In this document: one piece after another, positions 11,592 to 24,813 of the stretch
How the letters are laid out: each line of letters begins with the position of its first letter
How positions within the stretch are numbered: the first letter of the stretch is position 1
NCBI GenBank assembly: GCA_029255685.2
Contig: CM055319.2
Coordinates: 11,704,747-11,768,746, forward strand
Length of the DNA: 64,000 bases
Origin: Silene conica
Taxonomy: Eukaryota > Streptophyta > Magnoliopsida > Caryophyllales > Caryophyllaceae
Direction: 5' to 3'
Notes under the pieces: generated by a model
The model's input: the letters and a program-made list of their open reading frames with translations, nothing else
The model's database searches: none
What the model was told of the DNA's origin: nothing
Position numbers and translations under genes: made by a program

Positions 11592-13554
11592 ATTATTTGT
11601 GATATTTATAAAGCTTGTCACCAAGTAAATCAAAAATAAACCATAATACCTTTTTTCTTGATATAAAAATAGTATTAATTCATTCTATAAATGTGACATT
11701 TTGTTAATAAAATATTTCGTTTACATACATTTATGTCATTAATGCTACCCTCATCCATACACTTATCATGGGTTCATCGTATTAAATCACAGATACATCT
11801 AATCATCCAACTCGCCGCAATCATCTTCAGTACCACACGAAAGAATCCTTTAAACTATTACTCTTACCCTTCGAACAACACATGAAACGGTACACAATCC
11901 AAAGTCGCGCCTACCAACCTATCATGAAATTAACCACCAAATGCAATGAAGTTGTCTTTATTCATACCTCAAACAATCATCCAATTCATCATTGACACCC
12001 TTCTCCTAGTTTCCAATACACACCTAAAATATTCAAGTTACCCCTCCTTCACGAAATACTACATCCAGACTTATCCCTCAAAGTTAGCTCTTCCTTTGAA
12101 AAGTTCATCCATCTATCAGAAACTTAACTTTTAGCTTCAAAATCGACCTTGTTCGAATGAGAAGTATTTGACGGGAAAAACAAACACATGCAATTTTTAG
12201 TTTAGTTGACAAATGAGGTAGGAGAGAGGTGGCAAAGAATGAATGAAGGATGTAACACTCGAGATGTTACATTGGAGTTGGGTGTAAATTTTAAATCTTA
12301 TGTTTTTAATTGATCACCAAGACAAAAAAATAGCTTAGTTAAAAGTTAATCATAATTTATTGAAATGACGTTTATTAACATTTGATTAGGTATTTTTTTG
12401 TTTCACAAAGAAAAACAAAATTGAGTTTACAAACACGGTGTTTTAGAGATTTTTAACCCATTTTCATTGCATACATGCTTATGTTATTTACACATAATAA
12501 AACCTTGAAATAAAATTGATCTACTTTCTCAATTTTCTTACTACATACCCCTCATTTTCCCTACCATTCAGCCATTCATCGTACCCTTTTCACCCAAGTA
12601 ACCAATGTGACCATCAGAATCGACCGTATGCCTCACTGAACATCTCGTCGTATCTACATTTACTTGTACTGCTGAAATCATACTCTTAAAAACACTTACC
12701 TCCTACCTCAGAACCTATATATATAACCCCACCTTTAAAAAAATAGATACACCCATTGTAAAATCAATCCCCATCATATAAGACAATCAAAATTGAGTAT
12801 ATACATGATATTTAAGAGATTTTTAACTTATTATCAGAGCATATATGCCTCTGTTTTTTTTTTCCACATTATACAATCTTGAAAAAAATTCTTATAAGTA
12901 TTTTCTTAAATTTTTTAATCATTACCTTACTACCCTTTTTCACACCATTTAGGCTTTCGTCATATTTTCTGACCCAACTAACCAACTTAAATCAATTAAC
13001 TGCATGCATGAACAATTCTAGCTTATCGAAATTTGATTTCATTACTCAAACACGCTATTAAAAAGTCAGAGAGTAACCCTAACCCCAGGACACTTCTACC
13101 ATCAAGACCTATGTATTCTCACCTCTCAATAAAACGACACATCCAACGTAAAATCAACTCACACCATATAATACAATGCCCACCTGTAAAAAAGAAGTTG
13201 AAAATATGTATTGGGTAGAATTAAATAGAATACAAACTATAAACTATAATCTTATAGATATGACTAACAAATAACTTTGTTCTTCTTGCGACGTATTTGT
13301 TTAGAAAATTCTTTTAGTTTTTCATTATTTTGTTGTTTATCAAATAACGTCTAATACTCATCTACATTTCATTTCATCCACACAATTATTCCACCCGATC
13401 CACCTATATTATCAATGTGTTCTTTATTATTTATATTTACACTCCTTGGATTGTAATTTGACAACCCAACTAACCAACTTCACCATTCATCAAATGTATC
13501 GTTGAACAATTGCAGGCTATTGGATTTGCTTGTACTACTCAAATTACACTCTTA

Positions 13555-14742
13555 GGGGACGTTTGTTTAGAGAAAGGGAAAGGGAAAAGAAATAAGAAAG
13601 AATAAGAGGGGGAAAGGAAAGAGATTACCTACAACTTAATTGGTTGTTTGGTTACACCAAAAAAGGGAACTAATCATTCACTCACACTCACTCCTACCAC
13701 TAACACACACCACCACAAACAAACATTTATCTACTGGCGGCAATTATGGTGGTTGAGGTGTCATGGCGGTGGTGGTGGTAGGAGTGTCATGGCGGTGGTG
13801 GCGGCGGCGGCGGTGGTCACAATGATGATGGTGGTAGGAGTGTCATGGCGATGGGGGCAATGGTGGTGGTAGAGATGTCATGACGGTGGCGATGGCGGTG
13901 GTCACGACGGTGATGGTGGTGGGGGGTGTCATGGCAGTGATGGTGGTGAGGGTTTCACGACGATGGTGGGGGGTGTCATAGCGGTGGTGGCAGTGGTAGT
14001 GGTGGGGGTGGTGGCCTAGGTAGCACAGACACTTCTCGTAATGAGTCATACCGTGTCCGACACCGACATTCCACGGACACACGCGAAAATGTGTCGGACG
14101 CCTATAAAGTCGTGTCTAACTTTCAACATTTATTTGGGCACGTGTCCGACGCGTGTCCATGGTGTTTGAGTCATGTCCATCGCGTGTCCACAGTATTTGG
14201 TCATCATTTGGGGGTGAATGATATTCTTCAGACGAGAAATGCGCTATCGAAAGAGATTAATTAGAACATTGGTTCAGATGAGAAATGAAAATGAGTTATT
14301 ATCAAGGGCAAGTTTTACCTTCACTTACTTAAAATTAATATCAAATACTTTTACAAAAATAAAATTAAACATTTATAACTATAAAATGTATATTTTATTA
14401 AATTTAAATAACGTGTCATGTGTCCTAAATTTCATAACATGTCATGTCACGTGTCCGTGTCCGTGTCGTGTCCATTTTGGTGCTACCTAGGTGGTGGCGG
14501 CGATGGCGGTGACGTCATGATGGTGGTTGAGTGGTGGCTATTGTGGTGGTAGATGAAGAAATTGGTTGAAGGGTAATAAGGGTAATGAAATCTCATACTC
14601 TAAGGGGGTGGGGGTAAGAAATTAGATAGATTGAGGGGTAACGAAGAGAGTTCCATTCCCTTTGTTTGTGTCAAACAAACACCAACAAAAGGAATGAAAA
14701 ATTTTGTTTCCCTTTCTTATAGACCCCTAACCAAACGTCTCC
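13555..14742. mobile_element. Harbinger-like non-autonomous element with TTA duplication
   Basis: The left end is GGGGACGTTTGTTTAG and the right end read inward is GGAGACGTTTGGTTAGGGG. TTA flanks both sides (13552-13554 and 14743-14745). Removing it restores AAATTACACTCTTAAA, which matches other tandem units (for example near 12680 and 56085). The middle is rich in GGT/GGC repeats. TTA duplication and end sequence fit PIF/Harbinger MITEs. No transposase is present. Confidence 0.7.
14015..14491. mobile_element. Small inverted-repeat element with CCTAGGTAGCAC ends
   Basis: CCTAGGTAGCAC at 14015-14026 is inverted at 14480-14491. TGGTGG stands on both sides, a possible 6-bp duplication, though the surroundings are GGT-rich and make this weak. 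The interior has several GTGTCCG and CGTGTCC repeats. It lies inside the Harbinger-like element. Family not recognised. Confidence 0.5.
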
Positions 14743-15880
14743 TTAAATCCTTCATTCCTCGGGACCTATCCCCCCTTCCCTCAAAAAAGCGACACATCCA
14801 TTGTTAAATCAATCCCCGCCCTATAAAACAATGTTTTATCTGCAAAGAATAAGTTTTAATAGAAAAATTGTAAAAAATTAATGATTTCCTTAAAATGGTT
14901 AATAAGTTTTATCCCATTTCTCATCTTTATGTTTATTAGAAAAGTTGGAAAACGTTAAAACATTTAAATAGAAAGCATACAAATATTAAAGAATATAATT
15001 TTCTAAAGTTAATAAGGGGTAGAAAAAATTGTAAAAAAATATTTATTTCCTAATTCTAATAGAAAAATTGTGAATAATTTTTTGTTTTCTAATTATAACA
15101 GGAAGATGGTAAATAACTTATTTTTTAAAAAATCAACTATATTATAGTTCTAATAGAAAAATCGTAAATACTTTATTATTTTCTTATTTTCTGATTTTAA
15201 TAGCACAAAAAGCATTATAAAGTCATTCAACATTAAATATTATGCTCCGACCCAAGATGACATTCGATTAGATGAGTATAACATTTGATTGTGTAGTTTT
15301 ATATTTATCAAAGAAACAAAATTGAGTTTATACACATGATATTTTAAAGGTTTTAAGCCAATATTATATTATTTGCCAGTTCTTATTTTTACATATAATA
15401 CACTTTTCAAATAAAATTTATTTATTTACCATCTCCAATCAATATCTCACGTTACACCATTTTCTATATTCAACTCTTTCCACCCGACTAACCAACCAAC
15501 CCCATCAGAATCAACCATAACCATTCCTTACGCTTAAACAACCTCAGCCCCAAATATGAATATATTTTTCTATCTCTTAAATCGCACTCGTAAATGTCGG
15601 AGAATAATCCTACATGTCGAGTACCATTCTCACTCACCTAACCAACTTAACCATCAAAGTCAATTGTAAAATGTATCTCTGAAAGGCTCGAAACCCCTAC
15701 CTACCGACATTTACTTGAACTACTCAAATCACATTATCCAACGTCGGAGAGTAACCCTACCCCGCAAGCACTTATCTCTACCCTCAAGACCTATCTACCC
15801 CCACCCTTAAAAAAAATAGACACATCTAATGTGAAATTAACCCTCACCCTATAACAATCAAAATTGAGTATATATATATA

Positions 15881-16254
15881 GACCTGAGATCCGGTGAGAA
15901 CCACCTTACAATGAGAACTTTGTGAGAACTCTACCTTACGGACTTTTTAAAAAAAAATTAATGACATAATTGGATTCGGCATGACATTTTATAGCTAGAG
16001 AACATATTTCTTGGTCTAGAAAATAAATACTAGTGACGGAAATCAAGGTGAGATACGTTTTATTTATTTGCATGCACCTACTATCTATTTTCTCGTATCT
16101 ATCATTTTTCCGCCACTAGTATTTATTTTCACCTTGATTTTTTTTTAAAATGTCATGCCGAATCCAATTATGTCATTAATTTTTTTTTTAAAAAGTCCGT
16201 AAGGTAGAGTTCTCACAAAGTTCTCATTGTAAGGTGGTTCTCACCGGATCTCAG

Positions 16255-16257
<3 letters not shown>
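15881..16257. mobile_element. TA-flanked foldback element (i), 377 bp
   Basis: The ends GACCTGAGATCCGGTGAGAA are inverted, and the inverted repeats run about 110 bp each, through CTTACGGACTTTTT and ATTGGATTCGGCATGACA. It is flanked by (TA)n on both sides. No coding capacity. It shares its terminal motif with elements ii-iv at 16346-18471. Confidence 0.8.

Positions 16258-16345
<88 letters not shown>
16258..16345. repeat. (TA)n microsatellite between elements i and ii
   Basis: About 88 bp of TA with one CA interruption. Confidence 0.95.
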
Positions 16346-16906
16346 GACCTGAGATCCGGTGAGAACCACCCTTATAATGAGAACCATGAGAACCCTCACT
16401 AAATCTCCACCATATCTCGCTTCGAAAGTTTCAATGGATCATTTACCATTAGTTTAACTTATTCAAATACACATTTTAGTATTATTAAACAAAAAAAATT
16501 GATTTTATTAACAAAATATATACTTAGTGTACGAAAATACAATTAGGCGTACTAAAACGGCTATAAATGCACGAAAACAACCACTACGTGCATGAAATTT
16601 TTTTACATGCATGAAAAATGATTACTAGGTGCATGAAATAAGAGGCCGTACGTGCATTAAAACGATTTCTAGGTGCATGAAAAATGATAGATGCGTAAAA
16701 ATCAGTAGTAGGTGCATGAAAATTAATAAAACGTATCTCACCTCGATTTCCGTCACTAGTATATATTTTCTCGACTAAGAAATATGTTTTCTAGCCATAA
16801 AATTTCATGCCGAATCCAAATATGTCATTAATTTTTTTTAAAAAGTCCGTATGATAGAGTTCTCACGGTTCTCATTATATTGGTGGTTCTCATAGGATTC
16901 CAATTC
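16346..16906. mobile_element. TA-flanked element (ii), 561 bp
   Basis: It starts GACCTGAGATCCGGTGAGAA and ends with the diverged inverse (GGTGGTTCTCATAGGATTCC). The middle differs from element i: it has several GTGCATGAAA-type repeats (16560-16730). The stretch after 16735 (CGTATCTCACCTCGATTTCC) matches the inner arms of elements i and iii. No coding capacity. Confidence 0.75.

Positions 16907-16972
<66 letters not shown>
16907..16972. repeat. (TA)n microsatellite between elements ii and iii
   Basis: About 66 bp of nearly pure TA. Confidence 0.95.
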
Positions 16973-16976
<4 letters not shown>

Positions 16977-17350
16977 TCCGGTGAGAACCACCTTACAATG
17001 AGAACCTTGTGAGAACCCTACCTTACGGACTTTTTTAAAAAAAATTAATGACATAATTGGATTCGGCATGACATTTTATAGCTAGAGAACATATTTCTTG
17101 GTCTAGAAAATGAATACTAGTGACGGAAATCAAGGTGAGATACGTTTTATTTATTTGCATGCACCTACTATCTATTGTTTCGTATCTATCATTTTTCCGC
17201 CACTAGTATTTATTTTCTAGACCAAGAAATATGTTCTCTGGCCATAAAATTCCATGCCGAATCCAATTATGTCATTAATTTTTAAAAAAAACTCCGTAAG
17301 GAAGAGTTCTCACCGGTTCTCATTGTAAGGTGGTTCTCACCGGATCCCAA

Positions 17351-17353
<3 letters not shown>
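16973..17353. mobile_element. TA-flanked foldback element (iii), 381 bp
   Basis: This is a near copy of element i with ends GAGATCCGGTGAGAACCACC inverted on the right as GGTTCTCACCGGATCCCAAG. It has the same internal blocks (CATGACATTTTATAGC, GTGACGGAAATCAAGG). It is flanked by (TA)n. Confidence 0.8.

Positions 17354-17405
<52 letters not shown>
17354..17405. repeat. (TA)n microsatellite between elements iii and iv
   Basis: About 52 bp of TA. Confidence 0.95.
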
Positions 17406-18587
<1,182 letters not shown>

Positions 18588-18665
18588 GGATCATATGAGT
18601 TGGGGTATATTTGGTGAGTTACACCTTTGAATCTGAGCCATTCATTTTGAGTTGAGATTAGTGGC

Positions 18666-18680
18666 TGAGATTAAATCTCA
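18666..18680. promoter_or_regulatory. 15-bp perfect palindrome near the protease end of L
   Basis: TGAGATTAAATCTCA lies 85 bp from the element end. The same palindrome occurs at 55094-55108 in R and at both ends of element vi (39654-39668 and 41628-41642). It could be a transposase-binding site; that is inference. Confidence 0.5.
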
Positions 18681-18687
18681 CGATTCA

Positions 18688-18695
18688 TATAAAAA
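18688..18695 (+). promoter_or_regulatory. TATA-like box for the protease gene of L
   Basis: TATAAAAA lies about 105 bp inside the element, followed by a CT-rich stretch. The first exon is about 1.2 kb downstream, so a 5'-UTR intron or a nearer promoter is possible. Confidence 0.4.
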
Positions 18696-19254
18696 CCCAA
18701 ATTTTACACCTGTCTTCTTTTTTCCCTCTTTTCAACTTCCAATTGAAAATCACTGCAAAACCTCTGTAATTCGAAAATCAACCGCAAAACCTCCATAATT
18801 CTACTGTAAAACCTTCATCTTCTCCAGTAAAACCTCCATCATCTTGCTCATCTTTTCTTCGTCGATTAGTTCGCTCATTTTCGTCTCTAATCTGTTCATA
18901 TTCAGGTAATCTCCAGTAAAACTATTGACTTCGTTTTTCTTCTATTTTCGCTACTTTTGTAGGTTTTTTAAGTTGATTTTTGTTTTGTTTTCTGTTGTTA
19001 TTCTTCAATTTTGAGCAGTGTGTTTCATTATGTAGTTCAATTAGAGTATTTGTGTACTTTTTTCTCGTTTTAGCATAATTTTAGGGGTTTTTTTCATATT
19101 CTTCTTTGATTTTTCGTCAATTCGTTAAAAATCTTCGTTTATGTAGTTGTGTTTTACTTAAAATTGGTGTTTAGTTCAATTAGTCACTTTGCATTTTGTT
19201 TCCAGTTAAAATTAGGATTTCTTAATTGTATTTTCCAGATTTTACAATTCAACA

Positions 19255-19760
19255 ACATATTACAATAATAGCTGTTATTGTATTCATAATAGCTGTTATT
19301 GTATTCATAATAACTGTTATTGTATTCATAGTAGCTGTTATTGTATTCATAGTAGCTGTTATTGTATTCATAGTAGCTGTTATTGTATTCATAGTAGCTG
19401 TTATTGTATTCATAGTAGCTGTTATTGTATTTATAGTTTCATAGTAGCTGTTATTGTATTCATAGTAGCTGTTATTGTATTCATAGTAGCTGTTATTGTA
19501 TTTATAGTTTCATAGTAGCTGTTATTGTATTCACAGTAGCTGTTATTGTATTCACAGTAGCTGTTATTGTATTCATAGTAGCTGTTATTGTATTCATAAT
19601 AGCTGTTATTGTATTCATAATAGCTGTTATTGTATTCATAATAACTGTTATTGTATTCATAGTAGCTGTTATTGTATTCATAGTAGCTGTTATTGAATTT
19701 TAGTGTGTGTGTGTGTTATTGTATTTTAGTGTGTGTGTGTGTGTTATTGTAATATATCCA
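19255..19760 (+). repeat. 21-bp repeat array upstream of the protease gene (L)
   Basis: About 20 copies of a unit with core TGTTATTGTATTCAT plus six variable bases, partly broken by TTTATAGTTTCATAG variants and ending in (GT)n. It lies between the element end and exon 1. The R counterpart is about 17 bp longer overall. Confidence 0.95.
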
Positions 19761-20069
19761 GATTTTTACCTGATTTTTGAATTTTAGTGTGTTTTTTCTT
19801 TAAATTAGCTTAAATTGTTGTTTAATGGAGATAATGTGTGTGTGTGTTATTGTAATATATTGTTGTGGTTATTCTACAGTGATAATGGCACCTAAACGTA
19901 AGGCCGAGGCTCAAGTTGGTAATAGAGCTGATTTGAAACGTTCCAAAGTAGTTTTCCGAAGGAAGGGGCATAATATTTCCCCTCCAACTCCAATATTGAA
20001 CATGTAAGTACACTTATTCTTCTGTTTTTAGAGTTTCTGTTGATGCATCACTTTTTTATTTGCTTTTCA

Positions 20070-20345
20070 GACAATTATTGTAATCGTCTCAGACTGTTAT
20101 TGTAATTGTCTACGATTGTTATTGTATTCGTGTGAGACTGTTATTGTAATGTTCTAAGACTGTTATTGTATCCCCTTTTTTACTATGATTTACAATAACA
20201 GCTATTATGAATACAATAACAGCTATTTTAATGGTTTGTACACAGTTATTTATAATGTGCTTAGACACTTCATTTAAACACAGTTATTGTATTATATAAG
20301 TTGTGTTATTGTATTATAAAACTCAGTTATTGTATGCAGTAGTGA
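20070..20345 (+). repeat. Degenerate repeat array in protease intron 1 (L)
   Basis: Spaced, diverged copies of ACTGTTATTGTAAT. It also has a short run in reverse orientation (about 20191-20236), the only clear reversed copies I noticed in L. Confidence 0.8.
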
Positions 20346-20995
20346 CTTCATGGGAGTGTTGTTGTATTTTATGCTTCAGTTTGTGTTTATTTAGCTTGTA
20401 TGGTTTTTTGCAGTCTTCGAAGATTAAAGTCAGTTGCCGCCCTAATGTCCTAGTCAACCTTTTGCAAAAACTTGGGCCAAACCAGAAAAAGGCAGTTGTT
20501 GAGTTGGGGTTTGGTGCTTTACTTGATTTTAAATTGGGTTTGTTGCCATTGCGTGTTATACCACTGTTTGTGAAGCACTTTAATTCAGAATCTAATTTTT
20601 TTGAAGCAAAAGAGATTAAATTCCCTATTAGCAAGGCTGATGTTCATGATATTTTTGGGTTGCCAATTGGGGGTGATAAGGTTGAGGTTGTTTACACGGG
20701 TAATAGTGTATTATCTTCCCAAGAGACGCTAAAAGATGAATTTAGGAAGAAGTTTGACGTGAAAGGGCCAAATTATGTAAGTGTGCCTGCTGTGTTTAGT
20801 AAAATAATTGAGATGGGAGATGATGGGGGAGATGAATTTAAGCGCTTGTTTGTGCTTTATGCTATGACAACTGTTCTTGTTCCTCCTTCTGTTTATGGAA
20901 TCGATTTCTCGCTGCTTAAGGCTGTTCAAGATGTTGAACGTATCCCCCATTTGGATTGGTGTGGTTACGTTTTTGAAAAATTAGTTGAGGGTGTG

Positions 20996-22744
20996 TGATA
21001 GCGGGGTTTGTCGCCCTCCCCCGATCAAACAATTATTTATAAACTACAAAACTAATGTAGTAGGGTAGTCGAGGTCGATCCACAGGGAGGTTAAGTTTGA
21101 GTACTAGTCTTGTCTTAGATTATAGGTTAGCTACACGAATTAATAAAATGATTTAACATTAAACTAATTAACTAAAATAAAATAAAATTGAACTAAGACT
21201 ACTAAATTAAGTAAACAAGTAATATAAATAATAATCTAAACAATAAAAGAAAGGCTAGGGTCCGATTTTCTCCACCGACACACCATGTTTACACTCATAA
21301 ATCTCGTTAACAAGTCATTGGGTGATGGTTAGGGGGAAACGCCTCTAATTCACCAAACACCCCCCTCTCGGGTTCGCGTTTGGACACTAGCAACCCCAAC
21401 CTACCTCCCTCTCGGGTTCATAAGTCGGAATCCCTTATTCTAAGCTAAGGTCAATAATAAGCCCACGTTATTTTTCCGGTCATCCCACCCCCTCTTTCAA
21501 GGGTCGATTTCAAACCGAAAATTAAGGGCATCCCTCTTAAGTTCTCCCTCTCGGGTTCAACTCAAGACGACAAATTAGTCCAAGTGAGGTGAGCCAACTC
21601 CCAACCTAGCCAACTCCCGTCGACGGTCAAGGGTCAAAAGTCAACAACAATCCCAAATAAACATAAACAAGTAAAACCCCTTAATTAACCCCAACTACTC
21701 ACCCAACAACTAGTTAATTACGGAATTCAATCAAGTAAACTTGGCATGCTAGGGATTAATCGAACCCTAGTGAAAATACTACTCACTAATCATATTAATT
21801 AAACTAAAACAAACATAAAAGATGGAAACTTGAAAACTAAACATGTTTAAAAGATAGACTAACACTAATAAGCATATAAATAAACAAACAATGAAAAGTA
21901 AACACTAATTAGTCTATAACTAATATTAACAAAGTATAAATGTTGCATCCTTAAGAAGAAAAGAACAAACTTTCACTAAGACATTTCAACAAACACCTTA
22001 TGTTCATAAAGTCAAACAATAAAAATGGAGAAATAAAGAAGAAGGAAAAGTGAACAAATGATAAACTAAGTAAAAGAGAGGAATTTTATACCAACAAAAT
22101 GTAAAGAAATGAATTTGGAATGAGTTGTTGAGGATGAATGTCTTCTTCCTTCAATTTTCCACCCAAAACCAAATATAAATCTTCATACAATGTTGTAAAT
22201 TAAGACGATAATCTACCTCTATACTAAAATAAGGAAGAAAAATGGAATGTTTGTTTTGATTTAAATAAAACTCATCTACTCCTCATTTTTGCTCTGCCTA
22301 AATACTCGCTGCCCAGAAACCAATTGGAGAGCCCCTTGCCTGGTTGCTTCGTCTGCCCAGAAGCACTCCCCACGAAAATGAAGTCCCTTCGCCGAAATGT
22401 TGCTGCCCTCTTCCTTGATTGGAGTCCCACGTGAGTCCTCATTTTTGAGGAAAGCCCAATCCCATTGCTACACTTGCTTTGGCCCAAAATTTATGTTATT
22501 CAATTACTTTTCGTCTTCTTAATCCGTTTCGAACCGGTTTTTATACCCGAACTTGGTACCTATAAATAAAAAGACGAAAGCAATGCCAAAACACTAGCAA
22601 ATAATATGAAATAATATTATTTAAAATTAATCGACTAATATATTATTTGACACTAAAATGAGTCAATTAAGCTAACTCGGGTTATTATTTCGCCCAAATA
22701 AGAGATAAAATATGGGTAAAAATCGGTAAAATATGATGTTATCA
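20996..22744 (-). repeat. 3' LTR of the retrotransposon (1,749 bp)
   Basis: It is the left LTR on the + strand and the 3' LTR in element orientation. It lacks 6 nt (AACTCA) near 21040 that the other LTR has. TG...CA ends are intact. Confidence 0.93.
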
Positions 22745-22762
22745 AATCTCCCCACACTTATC
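22745..22762 (-). other. Polypurine tract next to the 3' LTR
   Basis: Read on the minus strand, AAGTGTGGGGAGATT directly precedes the LTR start TGATAACATC, the expected place for priming plus-strand synthesis. Confidence 0.75.
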
Positions 22763-24813
22763 TCTTACTCGTCCTCGAGTAAGCTCACAAACTATACTAA
22801 GACCCATAATATAAAAGAACTATCCATATACTACTAATATCCGATGAAAGGCAATTAACGGGCCTCCTCCGTCCCTTCAACTCACAATGAAACACAATGA
22901 GGTATGTGCTCCGTTGCAAGGCAAGTGGGGGCTTGCGGAAAATTGGACACATCCTAACATGAAGCACAAAATTAGCAATAAGATGCATCAACAAAAGAAA
23001 ATGTCACTTTCCTGATCTAAGTGGCGAATATCAACTAAAAGAGAACAAATTCAACAGCATAAACTCCTTCACAAATACTAATTCAACAAGTCACTAAGTC
23101 CAAAAGGATGGCAACAAATCACTACCAAATAATGCTAACCTAGACTACTTTCATAACCATGATCCAAATGCTTCCGTCGAGGGTGATCGGATGGAATGAA
23201 ATGATAATCCCCATGATGCTAGAGGCATGAGACAAACAAGTCTAGGATTCTCTACAAAGTAAAGGTCATGGATCGTCCCAAGCACGACAAGGAAGCATGG
23301 CAAAAAGGATTTTTGGAAGGAAATGCTCAAATCATTAGAAAAATGGTGGATTATTCAAAACTTAACCTCATATGTTTTTTTTCTTTCATCTTTTCTTTTT
23401 TTTTTTCTTTTTTTTTTCATGAGCTAAGATGGGGTTTGTCCCACGCGTGCTAATGTCCTTTGCTTTCGCCAATCGCTTATTAGGCAACCGGTTAACCTCT
23501 AGACAATAGCTTATCGGGGTGACAATCACTCTGTCTTTGGGCGGTCGAATTCACGACCAAGTGGGAAGCCAAATCCTTGGCCCCCTCCAAAGCACATCGA
23601 AGTGGTACGCCTCCACCTAAACTATATGATCTTATTCCACTTAAGAGGTTTCTTTTTCACTTTTTCAACATTTCACACCAAAATTTAAAGAAATGAGCAT
23701 TTTAAAAACCACCAAAAATTTCAAGTTACCATCCCACCCAAACCGACAAGGTCACCAAGACTAGTCAATCTATACCTATTCGCATCACGAGGTTGGACAA
23801 GGTGATTCAAAATGCAAACCCTCGACTTGGTAGTGGATCACGGTTCGAAAGATACTAGCAAAGCATAACCTATAGTGTTTCAAAACCATTCTAGAAGACA
23901 AAGTCACAAGTAGAAAAAATATTTACAATGGCCTAAATGCTTTCGTCAAGGTTCTCAATTAGGCAATTTGGAAACATTTTACTAAATGCAACTACATGCC
24001 ATGAATGCAACTAATATAAACATGTTATAATGCAAGTGCAACTACCAAACTATATGTCAAATAAACTAATGCAACTCCTAACAGCACAAAGGCACACAAA
24101 CCACAAGCAATCTCCACAATATACTCCAAATCCTCCACATACAAGCCCATCCTCCTTCAAATAAACAAATGAAAAGAAAATGAGAGCGAAATGAGGGTTG
24201 GAGCGTTCATACCGTGGCATCTTCAAATTCCAAAGCGGTGCTCAAATAAAGTGCTGCAAATGCGAAAAGAAAGAAAAACAAGCAAACATATATACAATTC
24301 TATACTAATAAGGTAAAAACATGTTTTTTGAATTTTTTTAAATTTTTCAAATTTTTATGGTTTTTTTTTTTTCAAAAATGATGGGAAAAGAAAACACAAT
24401 GTACGACATGTCACAAACTTAAGAAACATGTATAAAAACATAATAAACATGTCTAAATAACACAACACCACCAAAATTACCAACACTCCAACTCCACAAC
24501 AAATGTCCACAAGGGACCAACACCACCAAATCCAATCCACAATCCAACAACTCCAACCAACCAACAACAAAATCCTCCCCACACTTAAACTTGACATTGT
24601 CCCCAATGTCTAAGAACAAGCGAAGGTAAAAAGAGGGTGGCTAAAGAATAATACCGTTTCAAGCACAATCTTCGATCAATCACTTTGTGAACCTTCTACT
24701 TCTAGCCACCGTCTTGTTGGTTTGAAGCTCACAAAAGTACCTATACACAGAAACAAAACAAAACGAAACACAAACAAGCAAAGAAATATATACACTCAAG
24801 CACATAAAACAAG
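22763..24813 (-). other. Non-coding interior of the retrotransposon after gag
   Basis: About 2 kb between gag and the polypurine tract with stop codons in all frames and no motif of pol or env. In place of pol there is unrelated-looking AT-rich sequence with a T-rich run near 23375-23420. Confidence 0.7.

Larger units (their letters stand above)
11588..15867. repeat. Irregular tandem repeat region, left half of a split Helitron-related element
   Basis: Two sentence-like blocks alternate several times. One is AAATTGAGTATATACATGAT with TTTAAGAGATTTTTAAC (near 12420, 12788, 15325 and 15860). The other includes GGAGAGTAACCCTACCCC, ACTTACCTC, AAGACCTATCTACCC and AATAGACACATC (near 12680-12760, 13060-13150, 14750-14830 and 15720-15840). 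Units are several hundred bp long and diverged. The last block breaks off at 15867 in (TA)n and resumes at 55311, so the two parts were once contiguous. No protein-coding gene is seen. Confidence 0.6.

Noticed and set aside
13648..14082. Gly/Val/Trp-rich and Thr/His-rich open frames
   Set aside because: GGT/GGC simple-sequence DNA inside a non-autonomous transposon.
22272..22487. 71-codon open frame, also at 28037-28252
   Set aside because: It lies in both LTRs of the retrotransposon and resembles no protein; chance frame in the LTR.
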